NCBI GenBank assembly: GCA_003278305.1
Contig: QCFU01000001.1
Location: 162,500-226,499, forward strand
DNA length: 64,000 nucleotides
Direction of reading: 5' to 3'
From: Prochlorococcus sp. AG-363-M21
Lineage (GTDB): Bacteria > Cyanobacteriota > Cyanobacteriia > PCC-6307 > Cyanobiaceae
This document shows, one piece after another, positions 39,895 through 49,808 of this stretch. Position 1 is the stretch's first letter. Each line of letters opens with the position of its first letter. A program made the translations under genes and the position numbers. Under the pieces are notes generated by a model. That model had not been told where the DNA came from and made no database searches. It saw only the letters and a list, made by a program, of their open reading frames with translations.

Positions 39895-41025
39895 ATGAAA
39901 CAATCCAAGGAAGGACAATACAATCACAACCAAAAAGTGAGTTCATCTAGCAAGCGAAGAGTTTTTCCCTTCTCAGCAGTAATTGGCCAAGAAGAGATGA
40001 AATTGGCCCTACTACTCAATGTTATTGACCCTCGCATTGGAGGGGTAATGATAATGGGAGACAGAGGGACAGGTAAATCAACAACCATTCGAGCTCTTGC
40101 TGATCTTTTACCTGCAATCGAAGTCGTTCAAGGAGATCCTTACAACAGTTCTCCCGCTGACCCTGATTTACAGAGTGCAGAAGTAATGCAATCTATTGAA
40201 GAAGGAGAATCTCTTTTAACAGAAGAAAGGCAAGTGCCAATGATTGATCTCCCTCTTGGAGCAACTGAAGACAGACTTTGTGGAACGATCGATATAGAAA
40301 AAGCTTTAGCCGAAGGTGTTAGGGCCTTTGAGCCTGGTCTGCTTGCAAAAGCCAACAGGGGACTGCTTTATGTTGACGAGGTCAATCTTTTAGATGATCA
40401 CCTTGTAGATGTATTGCTTGATTCAGCAGCTTCTGGTTGGAATACTGTTGAAAGGGAAGGTGTTTCTGTACGCCACCCTGCAAGATTTGTTCTAATCGGT
40501 TCGGGGAACCCAGAGGAGGGCGAATTAAGGCCTCAATTACTTGATAGATTTGGTATGAGCGTCGAAGTGAGAACAGTCAGAGAGGCTGAACTAAGAGTTA
40601 AGGTTGTTGACCAAAGGACTGCATTTGATGATGACCCAGATAGCTTTATAACCTCAGTACAGATAAAACAGGATTCTCTTCAAAAACAAATTAAAGAAGC
40701 TCAAAATAGGCTTAAAGATGTTCAAATTGATGAAGACCTCAGGTTAAGTATTTCAGCAATTTGTGGTGAACTTGATGTAGACGGATTGCGCGGAGACATT
40801 GTTACCAATAGAGCGTCTAGGGCTTTAGCAGCATTTGAAGGAAGAACAGAAGTATCTGAAGAAGATGTTGCAAGAGTAGTCTCATGCTCCCTCCGACATC
40901 GTCTTAGAAAAGACCCCTTAGAACAAGTTGACTCTGGAGATAGAGTTGTAAAATCATTTTGCAAAGTTTTCGAAAGAAGCGAGCCCAATGACCTTGCTGA
41001 ATTTGAATTAGCTACAGCAAATTAA
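39895..41025 (+). CDS. chlI: Magnesium chelatase subunit ChlI
   Basis: 376 residues, AAA+ ATPase that drives Mg2+ insertion into protoporphyrin IX, the first committed chlorophyll step. [19 protein letters not shown] begins the ATPase, Walker A is [15 protein letters not shown], Walker [28 protein letters not shown], then the sensor [22 protein letters not shown]. The family-specific C-terminal helical bundle follows. The ATG at 39895 gives a 25-residue polar N-terminus before the core, normal for the family. ruvC starts five bases after its stop. Confidence 0.98.
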   Translation: MKQSKEGQYNHNQKVSSSSKRRVFPFSAVIGQEEMKLALLLNVIDPRIGGVMIMGDRGTGKSTTIRALADLLPAIEVVQGDPYNSSPADPDLQSAEVMQSIEEGESLLTEERQVPMIDLPLGATEDRLCGTIDIEKALAEGVRAFEPGLLAKANRGLLYVDEVNLLDDHLVDVLLDSAASGWNTVEREGVSVRHPARFVLIGSGNPEEGELRPQLLDRFGMSVEVRTVREAELRVKVVDQRTAFDDDPDSFITSVQIKQDSLQKQIKEAQNRLKDVQIDEDLRLSISAICGELDVDGLRGDIVTNRASRALAAFEGRTEVSEEDVARVVSCSLRHRLRKDPLEQVDSGDRVVKSFCKVFERSEPNDLAEFELATAN

Positions 41026-41029
41026 AAAA

Positions 41030-41497
41030 TTGAGAATACTTGGAATTGACCCAGGCTTAGCAAGAGTAGGTTATGGTCTAATTGACTTTGATGAGAGTGG
41101 AAAAAAGATGATTGATTGTGGAATAATCTCAACAAATAAAGATAAAAGCGAAGCAGATAGATTAGTTGAAATTTCTAAAGATATTAGAACTTTGATTCAT
41201 AATTGGAAGCCTAATCTATCTGCTGTTGAAAAATTTTTCTTTTACCGATCAAGTACCACAATCAGCGTAGTGCAAGCTAGAGGAGTAATTATGATGAACC
41301 TGGCAAGATCGAATATACCTATTGTTGAATATCCTCCAATGCAAATAAAATTAGCTGTAGCAGGATCTGGTCGTGCAGATAAGAAAGAAGTAATTAATGC
41401 TGTTACAAAAGAGCTTTCTCTTATTCATCCGCCAAAGCCTGATGACGCTGCTGACGCATTAGCAATCGCAATAACAGCTTATTATCAAAAGCAATAG
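41030..41497 (+). CDS. ruvC: Holliday junction resolvase RuvC
   Basis: 155 residues from a TTG start. The catalytic acidic residues appear in the expected order: Asp in [12 protein letters not shown], Glu in [10 protein letters not shown], and Asp pair in [15 protein letters not shown]. With RuvAB it resolves Holliday junctions by symmetric nicking. Close behind chlI (five bases) and probably transcribed with it. Confidence 0.96.
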   Translation: MRILGIDPGLARVGYGLIDFDESGKKMIDCGIISTNKDKSEADRLVEISKDIRTLIHNWKPNLSAVEKFFFYRSSTTISVVQARGVIMMNLARSNIPIVEYPPMQIKLAVAGSGRADKKEVINAVTKELSLIHPPKPDDAADALAIAITAYYQKQ

Positions 41498-41540
41498 TAT
41501 TACAAAAATTTTTCTCACTTAAACAACTTAAATAAAGCTA

Positions 41541-42116
41541 ATGAATACAAAGGAAATCAAATATATCAAAAGAAATTATTACAAAAAGATCCGGAAAGAT
41601 GAGATCAAAAGAACTGGTGATTTGATTTTAAGGTCAGTTGAAACCACTTTAAAAGTATTGACCAAAAATAAAAATAGAATCGGTTTTATAGGTGTATACT
41701 GGCCATTGAATGGTGAAGTAGATCTAAGACCTTTAAAACATTCTCAAAATTATTCATTAGCCCTACCATCAACAACAAATCATAAAGAAATGACCTATCA
41801 CGAATGGTCGAACATCGAATTAAAAAAAGATATCAATGGTATACCTTCTCCACTATCACAAGCTTGTCTATCGCCTGAACAGATAGAATTATTACTTATA
41901 CCTGCTTTGGCAATAGACCATTCGGGCTATCGTCTTGGATATGGAGGTGGTTATTTCGACAGATTGAGAAGCAATCCTTATTGGCGGAAAATACAAGCCA
42001 TTGCAATTCTTCCAGAAGCATGCGTATCTCAAACTCTACTGCCACAAGATGAATGGGATATACCTTTAAACGGATGGATTAGTGAAAAAGGTTTTAGAAA
42101 AGTTCCTATTACCTAA
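41541..42116 (+). CDS. 5-formyltetrahydrofolate cyclo-ligase
   Basis: 191 residues. The ATP-binding basic stretch near the N-terminus (KRNYYKKIRKDEIKRTGD) and the C-terminal signature LIPALAIDHSGYRLGYGGGYFDRL are typical for MTHFS. It converts 5-formyl- to 5,10-methenyl-tetrahydrofolate with ATP, feeding the same pool as FolD at 22.2 kb. It is in a same-strand block with ruvC and sufE. Confidence 0.93.
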   Translation: MNTKEIKYIKRNYYKKIRKDEIKRTGDLILRSVETTLKVLTKNKNRIGFIGVYWPLNGEVDLRPLKHSQNYSLALPSTTNHKEMTYHEWSNIELKKDINGIPSPLSQACLSPEQIELLLIPALAIDHSGYRLGYGGGYFDRLRSNPYWRKIQAIAILPEACVSQTLLPQDEWDIPLNGWISEKGFRKVPIT

Positions 42117-42154
42117 TGGTCGGGTTTATGCTTCTTAAAACAGCCTAAAAAACA

Positions 42155-42601
42155 TTGCTAACTGAAAAAAGCGAGGCAGAAAATATAGATAGCTTTGGGA
42201 GTGAAGAACTAGACAAATTGGTTCACAAGCTTCGTACCACATCCGAACCTAGAAAAAGGTATGAATATTTATTGTGGTTAGGAAAATCTCTACCTGCTTT
42301 ACCCCAAGAGTCTTTTAATGAGTCTATTAAGGTCAAAGGTTGTATATCCAAGGTATATGTTCTCGGAAATTTATCAAAAGGGAAGATGTCCTGGAATGGA
42401 TACTCAGATGCACTAATTACAAAAGGCATACTTGCCTTCCTTATTAAAGGATTAAGCAACCTTTCGCCAGAAGAAGTCCTGAATGTAAATCCTAAGTTTA
42501 TTGAAGCTACTGGTCTAAGCAAAACCCTAACCCAATCGAGAGTAAATGGTTTCCTAAACATCTTTATTAAAATGAAAGAGCAAGCTCACTTGCTTTTATA
42601 A
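42155..42601 (+). CDS. sufE: Sulfur acceptor protein SufE
   Basis: 148 residues from a TTG start. The active cysteine lies in IKVKGCISKVYVLG, and the surrounding ALPQESFNE, GYSDALITKGILAFLIKGLSNLSPEEVL and GLSKTLTQSRVNGFLNIFIKMK segments are characteristic. SufE accepts persulfide from SufS cysteine desulfurase for iron-sulfur cluster assembly. It stands between the folate gene and homoserine dehydrogenase. Confidence 0.95.
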   Translation: MLTEKSEAENIDSFGSEELDKLVHKLRTTSEPRKRYEYLLWLGKSLPALPQESFNESIKVKGCISKVYVLGNLSKGKMSWNGYSDALITKGILAFLIKGLSNLSPEEVLNVNPKFIEATGLSKTLTQSRVNGFLNIFIKMKEQAHLLL

Positions 42602-42651
42602 ACAACTAGTTTCAATAAAAGTCGTTTCCAAAAAGAAAGAACATTCAAGTT

Positions 42652-43965
42652 ATGAAAAAGAAAATCGGAATAGGAATGCTTGGTCTCGGGACTGTCGGCA
42701 AAGGAGTTGCTAACATTATCAATTCCCCTGAAGGAAGAAATCCTTTAATCTCACAACTCCAATTAATAAGAGTGGCAGTTAGAGATATCAACAAAAATCG
42801 AGATTTGATAATTGATAGTTCATTACTTACTCAAGACCCTCAAGAAGTAATTAAAGACCCAAAGGTAGATATTGTTGTAGAAGTAATGGGGGGCATAGAA
42901 CCTGCACGAGAATTAATTCTTAAATCTATTGAATTAGGAAAATCTGTAGTCACCGCAAACAAGGCTGTTATAGCTAGATATGGTGAAGAAATTGCAAATG
43001 CTGCCAAGAATGCGGGCGTATATGTTCTTATAGAAGCGGCTGTAGGTGGTGGAATTCCAATAATTGAACCTCTAAAGCAATCTTTAGGAGGGAATAAGAT
43101 TAATAAAATAACAGGAATAATTAATGGAACAACAAATTACATCCTTACCAGGATGACTAAAGAAGGAGAAAGTTATCCAGATTTATTAAATCAAGCTCAA
43201 AGCATGGGATATGCAGAATCAGACCCAACAGCTGATGTTGAAGGTCTTGATGCTGCTGATAAAATTGCCATTTTAAGTTCCCTGGCTTTTGGTGGTTCTA
43301 TTAATAGAGAGAATATACAGACAGAAGGTATTAGCAAACTTCAGAACATAGATGTTGAGTATGCAAAAAAACTTGGTTATGAAATAAAACTTGTGGGTAT
43401 AGCAGAAAAGGCAGAAAACACATCAACAAATTCTTCTTTACCGTTATCTATAAGGGTTGGGCCAACACTATTGCCTGAGGAACATCCTCTCGCTGGTGTG
43501 AACGGAGTTAATAATGCAATTCTTATAGAAGGTGATCCTGTTGGACAAGTAATGTTTTATGGGCCTGGAGCGGGCGCTGGCCCTACTTCTTCTGCTGTAA
43601 TAGCAGATATACTTAATATTGCTGGCATACAATTAATGGGTGGAGAGAGCATCCCTCTAGACCCTCTGTTATCAGGATCAACTTGGCGAGAATGTCATTT
43701 AGTTAAACCTAGAGAAATCCTTCAGAAAAATTATATTCGATTAATAACTACTGACTCAGCAGGAGTTATAGGGAAAATAGGAAAAATATTTGGCGATCAA
43801 GATGTTTCTATAGAATCAATAGTTCAATTCGATGCCACAAGAAATGGTGCCGAGATTGTTGTAGTTACTCATGAAGTTAGTAAAGGGAAAATATATGATG
43901 CTTTATCTCGAATCGAGAGTCTTAAGGAGGTCAAAAGGGTCGCAGCTCATCTAGGTTGTCTTTAA
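42652..43965 (+). CDS. Homoserine dehydrogenase
   Basis: 437 residues, monofunctional enzyme of the threonine/methionine branch. NAD(P)-binding GMLGLGTVGKGVANII, the active region VTANKAVIARYGEEI and GIINGTTNYILTRM, and YAESDPTADVEGLDAADKIAIL with the catalytic Asp and Lys. The C-terminal 75 residues are an ACT domain (IRLITTDSAGVIGKIGKIFG), the usual threonine-sensing part. The name hom or thrA would apply; no kinase domain is fused. Confidence 0.96.
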   Translation: MKKKIGIGMLGLGTVGKGVANIINSPEGRNPLISQLQLIRVAVRDINKNRDLIIDSSLLTQDPQEVIKDPKVDIVVEVMGGIEPARELILKSIELGKSVVTANKAVIARYGEEIANAAKNAGVYVLIEAAVGGGIPIIEPLKQSLGGNKINKITGIINGTTNYILTRMTKEGESYPDLLNQAQSMGYAESDPTADVEGLDAADKIAILSSLAFGGSINRENIQTEGISKLQNIDVEYAKKLGYEIKLVGIAEKAENTSTNSSLPLSIRVGPTLLPEEHPLAGVNGVNNAILIEGDPVGQVMFYGPGAGAGPTSSAVIADILNIAGIQLMGGESIPLDPLLSGSTWRECHLVKPREILQKNYIRLITTDSAGVIGKIGKIFGDQDVSIESIVQFDATRNGAEIVVVTHEVSKGKIYDALSRIESLKEVKRVAAHLGCL

Positions 43966-44057
43966 ACAAAGTTAAAACTGGCAAACAAGCGCAATACTTG
44001 TTAATTGTGTATATAAGTCCAAAAAACATTTGGTGTTAGTTCATTCCTAACAAGTTT

Positions 44058-44279
44058 ATGAACTTAAGAAAAACACATCGTTCAAATAAAGGCCAAATAA
44101 AGAAGCTTGCCTTTCACCAGGGGGATTGCGTACATTTAATGAATGATGAAAATCTTTTTCAAATCATTGGCATTGACAGTGAGCATGAAAAATGTTGGGT
44201 AAGGCAGTGGCCATTAATGCCTCAAGGATCTCCTGTATTTGAAATCCCAATTCAGCAAATTGTTTTACCTGCTATCTAA
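44058..44279 (+). CDS. Small conserved hypothetical protein
   Basis: 73 residues, no membrane span, basic start and then a compact domain (LAFHQGDCVHLMNDENLFQIIGID...CWVRQWPLMPQGSPVFEIPIQQIV). The pattern of a G-D-x-V strand, a variable turn and a W.R.WPL strand resembles a small SH3-like barrel. I recognise no named family. It sits between homoserine dehydrogenase and the ABC transporter genes; a short inverted repeat (TGTTAG/CTAACA, 44034-44052) lies just before its ATG. Confidence 0.65.
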   Translation: MNLRKTHRSNKGQIKKLAFHQGDCVHLMNDENLFQIIGIDSEHEKCWVRQWPLMPQGSPVFEIPIQQIVLPAI

Positions 44280-44315
44280 CCTAAAAATTATCCTTAGCAA
44301 AAAAGCCAGACGACA

Positions 44316-45926
44316 TTGCAGAATCCTCTAATTAAAACTAAAAGTTTAAAAATAACCAAGGTATTTTTATCCCTTATAAGTTTTCTATTAATAATTACTC
44401 AAGTATCGTGTGCTCAAAAGAATAATACAGGCAAGATAATAGTTTCTAGCAAAGGGAAAATAGAATCTTTAGATCCTGCTCAAGCTAGTAAATTACTTGC
44501 TATTCAGCTTATTAGTTCTTTAGGAGATACTCTTTATAGAATTAATTCGGATGGAAATTTAGAGCCTAGACTTGCCAAAGATTTGCCTACTTTTAGCGAA
44601 GATAGATTAACTATTTCAATACCACTCAGGGAAAATGTTTTATTTCACGATGGGACTGAATTTAACTCATATGCTATGGCATTTAGCCTTAAACGATTCT
44701 TAGAAATTGGAACTCTGAGTTATGTAATTAGCGATCGAATAGAATCAATAGAAACTCCAGAAAGATTCAAACTTATATTAAAACTAAAACGTCCTTCAAG
44801 CTCAATCAATGGTGTTTTAACTTCTATCAATATTACACCAATTTCCCCTAAAGCATATTTAAGCTTTAAAAATAAATTCCTAAATGATAAATTCATAGGA
44901 ACTGGACCTTATAAACTTGAAAGTTTTACACCTGAGAGACAAGCTCTTATACCATTTGAAGATTATTGGGGCAATAAAGTACAAAACAAAGGAATAAATT
45001 TCATAAATTATTCAACATCCGTTTCATTATTTAGTGCAATAAAGTCAGGCCAAGTAGATGTTCTTCTATCAAACTCAATAGAAGATGGCCATAGGCGCGC
45101 TTTAAATCAATTATCCCAAAAAGGTCTTCTAAATGAAGGGGAGGGCCCTGCAATGCAAATTGGTTATGTAGCGCTGAGGAGTCATAAACCACCTCTAAAT
45201 AATAAGGTTTTAAGGCAAGCTCTTTCCTATAGTATTAATAGAGACCTAATTGTTAGGAAGGTAAGCTATGGACTTAGAGATCCTTTAAGGTCCGTTGTCC
45301 CTAGAGCATTAAAAACAGAGAATAACGAACCATGGCCAAAATATGAGCCAAGTATTGCAAAAGAATTATATAAAAGGGCAGGGTATTGTAATAATAAAAA
45401 ATTAATTTTACCTATCACATTTAGATCCAATGTTCCAGCAGATAAACTCTTAGCACTTACTTGGCAAGAGCAAGTAAAGAAAGATCTCTCTGAATGTTTA
45501 ATTCTGGAATTGAACGGTGTCGAGTCAACAACAATATATAAGCAACTTGGGGAAGGGTCTTTTGAAGCTGTAATACTTGGCTGGACTGGCGATTATCCAG
45601 ACCCAGAAGCATACCTCTCGCCATTATTTGATTGTAAAAAAATTAATAATGAAACATGTAAAAAAGGGGAAGCTGTATTTGGAGGTACATTTTGGGCCAA
45701 TCAAAAACTACAAAACGTACTTAAAAGAAGCGAACTTGAATCAGGCATAACCAGGAACAATACGCTTAATGAAGCAGAGAAACTTGCCTCTGAAGGAACA
45801 GCAATACTTCCTGTTTGGCTCGTTAAGCCTAGAATTTGGACACAACCTGAGTTCAATACACCAGAATTCGATGGTAGTGGAAGAGTTCTTTTAGATCGTC
45901 TAAGTATTAAGTCAAAAAATGAATAG
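44316..45926 (+). CDS. Peptide/nickel-type ABC transporter substrate-binding lipoprotein
   Basis: 536 residues from a TTG start. The N-terminus is a lipoprotein signal (FLSLISFLLIITQVSCAQ) with the lipobox cysteine at about residue 33. The mature part is an SBP_bac_5 (DppA/OppA) domain: LDPAQASKLLAIQLISSLGDTLY, LRENVLFHDGTEFNSYAMAFSLKRF, IGTGPYKLESF and VLRQALSYSINRDLIV. It captures peptides or similar ligands. The permease gene overlaps its end by eight bases. No second permease or ATPase gene follows here. Confidence 0.92.
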   Translation: MQNPLIKTKSLKITKVFLSLISFLLIITQVSCAQKNNTGKIIVSSKGKIESLDPAQASKLLAIQLISSLGDTLYRINSDGNLEPRLAKDLPTFSEDRLTISIPLRENVLFHDGTEFNSYAMAFSLKRFLEIGTLSYVISDRIESIETPERFKLILKLKRPSSSINGVLTSINITPISPKAYLSFKNKFLNDKFIGTGPYKLESFTPERQALIPFEDYWGNKVQNKGINFINYSTSVSLFSAIKSGQVDVLLSNSIEDGHRRALNQLSQKGLLNEGEGPAMQIGYVALRSHKPPLNNKVLRQALSYSINRDLIVRKVSYGLRDPLRSVVPRALKTENNEPWPKYEPSIAKELYKRAGYCNNKKLILPITFRSNVPADKLLALTWQEQVKKDLSECLILELNGVESTTIYKQLGEGSFEAVILGWTGDYPDPEAYLSPLFDCKKINNETCKKGEAVFGGTFWANQKLQNVLKRSELESGITRNNTLNEAEKLASEGTAILPVWLVKPRIWTQPEFNTPEFDGSGRVLLDRLSIKSKNE

Positions 45927-46938
45927 AACAAGAGCAATAGCAAAATATACCGCCATAAGATTGGGATCAATTCCTATCATGCTTTGGCTTATATCTACAA
46001 TGGTTTTTATGCTATTAAGGATTGCTCCTGGTGATCCTGTAGATGCAATTTTAGGAAATCGAGCTGATGATTTAGCCAGAAATGCAATGCGAGAAAGACT
46101 CGGATTGAATCAATCAATTTTTAAACAATATCTTTCATTCTTAAATGATTTAATTCATGGCAACTTAGGGAATGCATTAAATACTCAAGAACCTGTGAGT
46201 GAAATTATTTCTAAAGCATTACCGGCAAGTATTGAATTAGGTATAACAGCATTACTTATAGCCTCAATAGTTGGATTCGTTATCGGACTAAGTGGTACAG
46301 CAAGACCTGAAAGCAAAACTGATTTAGCAGGTCGTTTATATGGCATAGGAACTTATGCATTACCACCATTTTGGGCAGCAATGATGATTCAACTTTTTTT
46401 CTCAGTTATTCTAGGATGGCTCCCTATTGGAGGACGTCTTCCTCCAGGCTCATCAATCCCAGAAGGAAGTGGTTACTTAATATTAGATAGCATAAAAAAT
46501 GGCAACTTACTCTTATTACAAAATGCGTTAAGGCATTTATTACTACCAGCAGGAACATTAGGCATCTTGTTAAGTGGAGTTTTCTCTAGATCTTTAAGAA
46601 TTAATCTAAATAAAACTCTTCAAATGGATCATATAGAGGCCGCTAAAAGTAGAGGATTAAACAAGTCTCGGATTCTCTTCTTCCATGCTCTTCCCAATGC
46701 CATGCTACCTGTACTGACAATTACAGGTTTAACAGTCGCCTCCCTTATCGGAGGAGCATTGCTTATAGAAGTAACCTTCTCATGGCCTGGCATAGCTCTT
46801 AAATTGCAAGAAGCAATTAATCAAAGGGATTATCCAATTGTACAAGGAATTGTAGTAGTTATTTCAATGCTAGTAGTTTTTATCAGCGTTATTGTTGATT
46901 TATTGATAGCAATAATTGATCCTAGAGTTAGTTATTAA
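45919..46938 (+). CDS. DppB-type ABC transporter permease
   Basis: 339 residues with six predicted spans. The N-terminus (SIPIMLWLISTMVFMLLRIAPGDPVDAILG) and the LNQSIFKQYLSFLNDLIHGNLGNAL segment are diagnostic of DppB/OppB permeases, as is the EAA loop HIEAAKSRGLNKSRILFFHALPNA. It overlaps the binding-protein gene by eight bases and its stop meets the convergent DUF1400 gene. A DppC partner and ATPases must be encoded elsewhere or the system is reduced. Confidence 0.93.
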   Translation: MNRTRAIAKYTAIRLGSIPIMLWLISTMVFMLLRIAPGDPVDAILGNRADDLARNAMRERLGLNQSIFKQYLSFLNDLIHGNLGNALNTQEPVSEIISKALPASIELGITALLIASIVGFVIGLSGTARPESKTDLAGRLYGIGTYALPPFWAAMMIQLFFSVILGWLPIGGRLPPGSSIPEGSGYLILDSIKNGNLLLLQNALRHLLLPAGTLGILLSGVFSRSLRINLNKTLQMDHIEAAKSRGLNKSRILFFHALPNAMLPVLTITGLTVASLIGGALLIEVTFSWPGIALKLQEAINQRDYPIVQGIVVVISMLVVFISVIVDLLIAIIDPRVSY

Positions 46939-48566
46939 TTACCAATAAGTTGTTCTGCTGTTGATTGATCTAAAATATAATATCGAAGATCTGAATTTAT
47001 TTTATTAGAAATAATATTTACTTGATTTCCTGACTCAAGATTGTCTAAAAATCTAATAATCTCATGAGCAAGCAAGCTCTGAACCGATAATGGATTAGAG
47101 CCAATTAAAGTATCACTTAATTGAAAAATATCTTGTCCCTTAGACTGATCAGTTTGACCTTTTACCCTGATAGGAGAGAAATGACTTGCTCCTTCAATGA
47201 TTAATACTCTACTAAATTTATTTGGTTGAAGTGAAGTCAAAACTCCTAATTGCTCACTAAGCAAAGGTGTTATCAAATCATACGTTCCGCCTGTTAATAA
47301 AACAGGAGTTTTTGTTTGAACATTAAAGTCATATGGCCACAGCAAGCCACCAAAGCTATTAATACCAACTATTGCTTCTAAATTTTCAATTTTCTTCTGC
47401 TCAGGCAAAGGGACTTCGACTAGCTGGCATTGGAGAAGCCTTGAAAGATTAGTAATAGAAAGATCTTCTAGCGCCTTCTCACACCTTTCAGATAAGCCGT
47501 CTTGAGGGTTTGCTCCAGAAGCCAAGAAAGAAGTTAATGCTCCCAAGGAATGTCCCATTAAAATAACATTCTTTCCAGGAATATTTAAAGCTCCATTGTT
47601 TTTAGCCTTAAGTACAGCATTTAAATCAGAAAGCCTATAAGTAAAAACCTCTGCCCCCCCTGGCACAGGTTCCCTCCCATCCAATAGTAAATTAAGAGCT
47701 TCTGAATCACTACCTGGATGGTTGATAATTACTACAGGCCAACCTTGATGACTCAAACTTCTTGCTAACCAACGAAAATGGTGAGGATCTCCTCCCAATC
47801 CAGGCATAAAAACAATCCAACTTCTTCTAGTAATTTTTCTTGAAAGTGGATTCCATATTTCTAGCTTTAGTGGTTGTTCTCTATGTTCTACATCTAAAAG
47901 AAAAACCTCATTGATTGATTCTTTTAATTCTGTAAATACTATTTTATTGTCTGCAGTAATTCCTGATTGGATAGTTAATCTTTTTAAATCAGATAATAAC
48001 TGTTGTTGTTGTCTTAATTCATCTCTCCAACTGCTAACTATCAGAAACCACTTATTTAAGTCAAAATGAATTACTTCTGCAGGCAAATAGTTTAAAAGTT
48101 CTAGTGTAGAGACCTCTTCTTGTTGCTCAAGTAGAGATTCAAGGGAATTAAAGAATTTAGTTCCTGTTTTATCGTCATCAAGACTAATAGAGTCGCTAAC
48201 TTTATCTAACAACTTACGACCAGCCCAACTCCTCAGAAGTTGATGAAACATACTTTTATCTCTAACTAAAGGAGCATTTAGAAAATTGGCCAAAGCACTT
48301 CGACTTTGAAAACCAAGCATGTTTAGCCAAACAGAAAGCTCTGAGTTATTTCTTTCATTTGTTTTACCAAAAGCATCATTTGTATCAATACCTTTACTCC
48401 AATCTGCCAATTCCTTTATCGAAACAGGAATTGTCACATCTTCAAAATGAAATTCTACTTTTTCAGCTGCTTTAGATTGACCAAATACTAATTGCAAAGT
48501 ACAAAGAGGGGTCATCAACCCTAAAGAAATTATTCGTTGTGCATGTTTTTTTAAAAACAACGTCAA
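46935..48566 (-). CDS. DUF1400 alpha/beta hydrolase, exported
   Basis: 543 residues from a TTG start. A signal peptide is visible (LKKHAQRIISLGLMTPLCTLQLVFG). Residues about 33-175 are DUF1400 (VEFHFEDVTIPVSIKELADW...), the helical N-terminal domain found with cyanobacterial lipase-like hydrolases. The hydrolase part has VFMPGLGGDPHHFRWLARSL, the nucleophile elbow LMGHSLGALTSFLAS, an Asp near PVLLTGGTYDLITP and the His in IEGASHFSPI. Substrate unknown, probably an ester in the periplasm. Its 5' end overlaps the start region of the divergent MFS gene by 28 bases. Confidence 0.88.
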   Translation of the reverse strand: MTLFLKKHAQRIISLGLMTPLCTLQLVFGQSKAAEKVEFHFEDVTIPVSIKELADWSKGIDTNDAFGKTNERNNSELSVWLNMLGFQSRSALANFLNAPLVRDKSMFHQLLRSWAGRKLLDKVSDSISLDDDKTGTKFFNSLESLLEQQEEVSTLELLNYLPAEVIHFDLNKWFLIVSSWRDELRQQQQLLSDLKRLTIQSGITADNKIVFTELKESINEVFLLDVEHREQPLKLEIWNPLSRKITRRSWIVFMPGLGGDPHHFRWLARSLSHQGWPVVIINHPGSDSEALNLLLDGREPVPGGAEVFTYRLSDLNAVLKAKNNGALNIPGKNVILMGHSLGALTSFLASGANPQDGLSERCEKALEDLSITNLSRLLQCQLVEVPLPEQKKIENLEAIVGINSFGGLLWPYDFNVQTKTPVLLTGGTYDLITPLLSEQLGVLTSLQPNKFSRVLIIEGASHFSPIRVKGQTDQSKGQDIFQLSDTLIGSNPLSVQSLLAHEIIRFLDNLESGNQVNIISNKINSDLRYYILDQSTAEQLIGN

Positions 48567-49804
48567 ATTTCAAACTTTGGTGGAACCAGTTCCCCCCTGA
48601 ATTGCGTTTAATAACTAAAGCAAGGGTTCTGGCTTCTATAGGAGCAGGAGGAGTGCTTTATTTGACTCCTATAGTATTTAATAGTCTCTCATTATCTGCG
48701 ACTCAAATTGGCGAGGGGATAGCGATAGCAGCAATAGCAGGAACCTTAACAAGGCTAATGACTGGTTTTTATCTCGATAAAAACTCTAAAATCTCAGTTC
48801 CGCTAAAGGTTGCAGCGTCATTTGCTTTGATTGCAGACTTAATATTACTAATAGCAAAGCAATACCACTTATTTCTGCTGGGAGAATTCTTTTTAGGTGC
48901 TGCTGCTGGAGTTTACTGGCCTTCTATAGAATTAGCGATTCCATTAGCCTGTTCTAATTTCAAATCCAGCAAAGGGTTCGCTCTTGCACGTAGTGCAGAT
49001 GCTTTAGGCGTAAGCGTAGGCACAATGATTGGATCTCTTGCTGCCTTTTTTGGGCAAATTCGTTCAATATATTTAGTTGAAGGATTATGTATGTTATTGC
49101 TTATAAATATTCTAAATCAAAGCACTCTATTAAATAAAAAAAATACTGAGGAAGTTCAAAAGATAAATAACAAAAATGTATTAGAAAGATTAAGTTCACT
49201 AATAAAAGAAATATTCATTTTAATTCCCAACCTTTCTCCGTTGTTGGTAATAAGTCTATTTTCAACTGGAATGCTATCATTACTTCAAAGCGCTCTTCCT
49301 TTAGATTTAGTAATTGGAGGGATTAAAAGAACGCCAATATTAGAAAGCCAAACAGCTCTCTTAATCGCTTTAAAGTTAATAATTCTTTTAATTATTCAAT
49401 GGCCTATAGGGAATTGGCTCTCAAAAAGGAAATTTGAATTTGGGCTAATGATTAGTTGTATTAGCTTTTCTTTTGGAAGCTTCTTACTAGGACTCTCAAG
49501 TTTATATAAAAATGGAATCCCAATTATGCTTTTCGGCCTAATATTTATATCAATTGGACTAGCTTCTTTTTTACCAACAGCTACTGAAGCAGTAATCAAG
49601 ATATCGCCTTTAAAACAAAGAGGGATTTCAATGTCAATATATTCTCAATGCTTTGGGATAAGTGCATTCATTGCACCTTGGATCGGAGGTAAATTAATTG
49701 ATGTAAATCAACATGCTACATATCTTTGGATTGGGATAAGTATATGCTTCATATTAATACTACCTCTAATACAACTAATAAAAATAAAAAAAGCTTTTAA
49801 TTAA
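48539..49804 (+). CDS. Major facilitator superfamily transporter
   Basis: 421 residues from a GTG start, with about twelve hydrophobic helices in two halves joined by a polar loop near residues 195-220 (TEEVQKINNKNVLERLSS). MFS loop 2-3 equivalents are present (TRLMTGFYLDKNSK). It is a drug or small-molecule exporter type, substrate unknown. The start region overlaps the divergent hydrolase gene, so either one of the two starts is further in or the promoters lie inside the opposite genes. Confidence 0.87.
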   Translation: MHVFLKTTSNFKLWWNQFPPELRLITKARVLASIGAGGVLYLTPIVFNSLSLSATQIGEGIAIAAIAGTLTRLMTGFYLDKNSKISVPLKVAASFALIADLILLIAKQYHLFLLGEFFLGAAAGVYWPSIELAIPLACSNFKSSKGFALARSADALGVSVGTMIGSLAAFFGQIRSIYLVEGLCMLLLINILNQSTLLNKKNTEEVQKINNKNVLERLSSLIKEIFILIPNLSPLLVISLFSTGMLSLLQSALPLDLVIGGIKRTPILESQTALLIALKLIILLIIQWPIGNWLSKRKFEFGLMISCISFSFGSFLLGLSSLYKNGIPIMLFGLIFISIGLASFLPTATEAVIKISPLKQRGISMSIYSQCFGISAFIAPWIGGKLIDVNQHATYLWIGISICFILILPLIQLIKIKKAFN

Positions 49805-49808
49805 AAGA

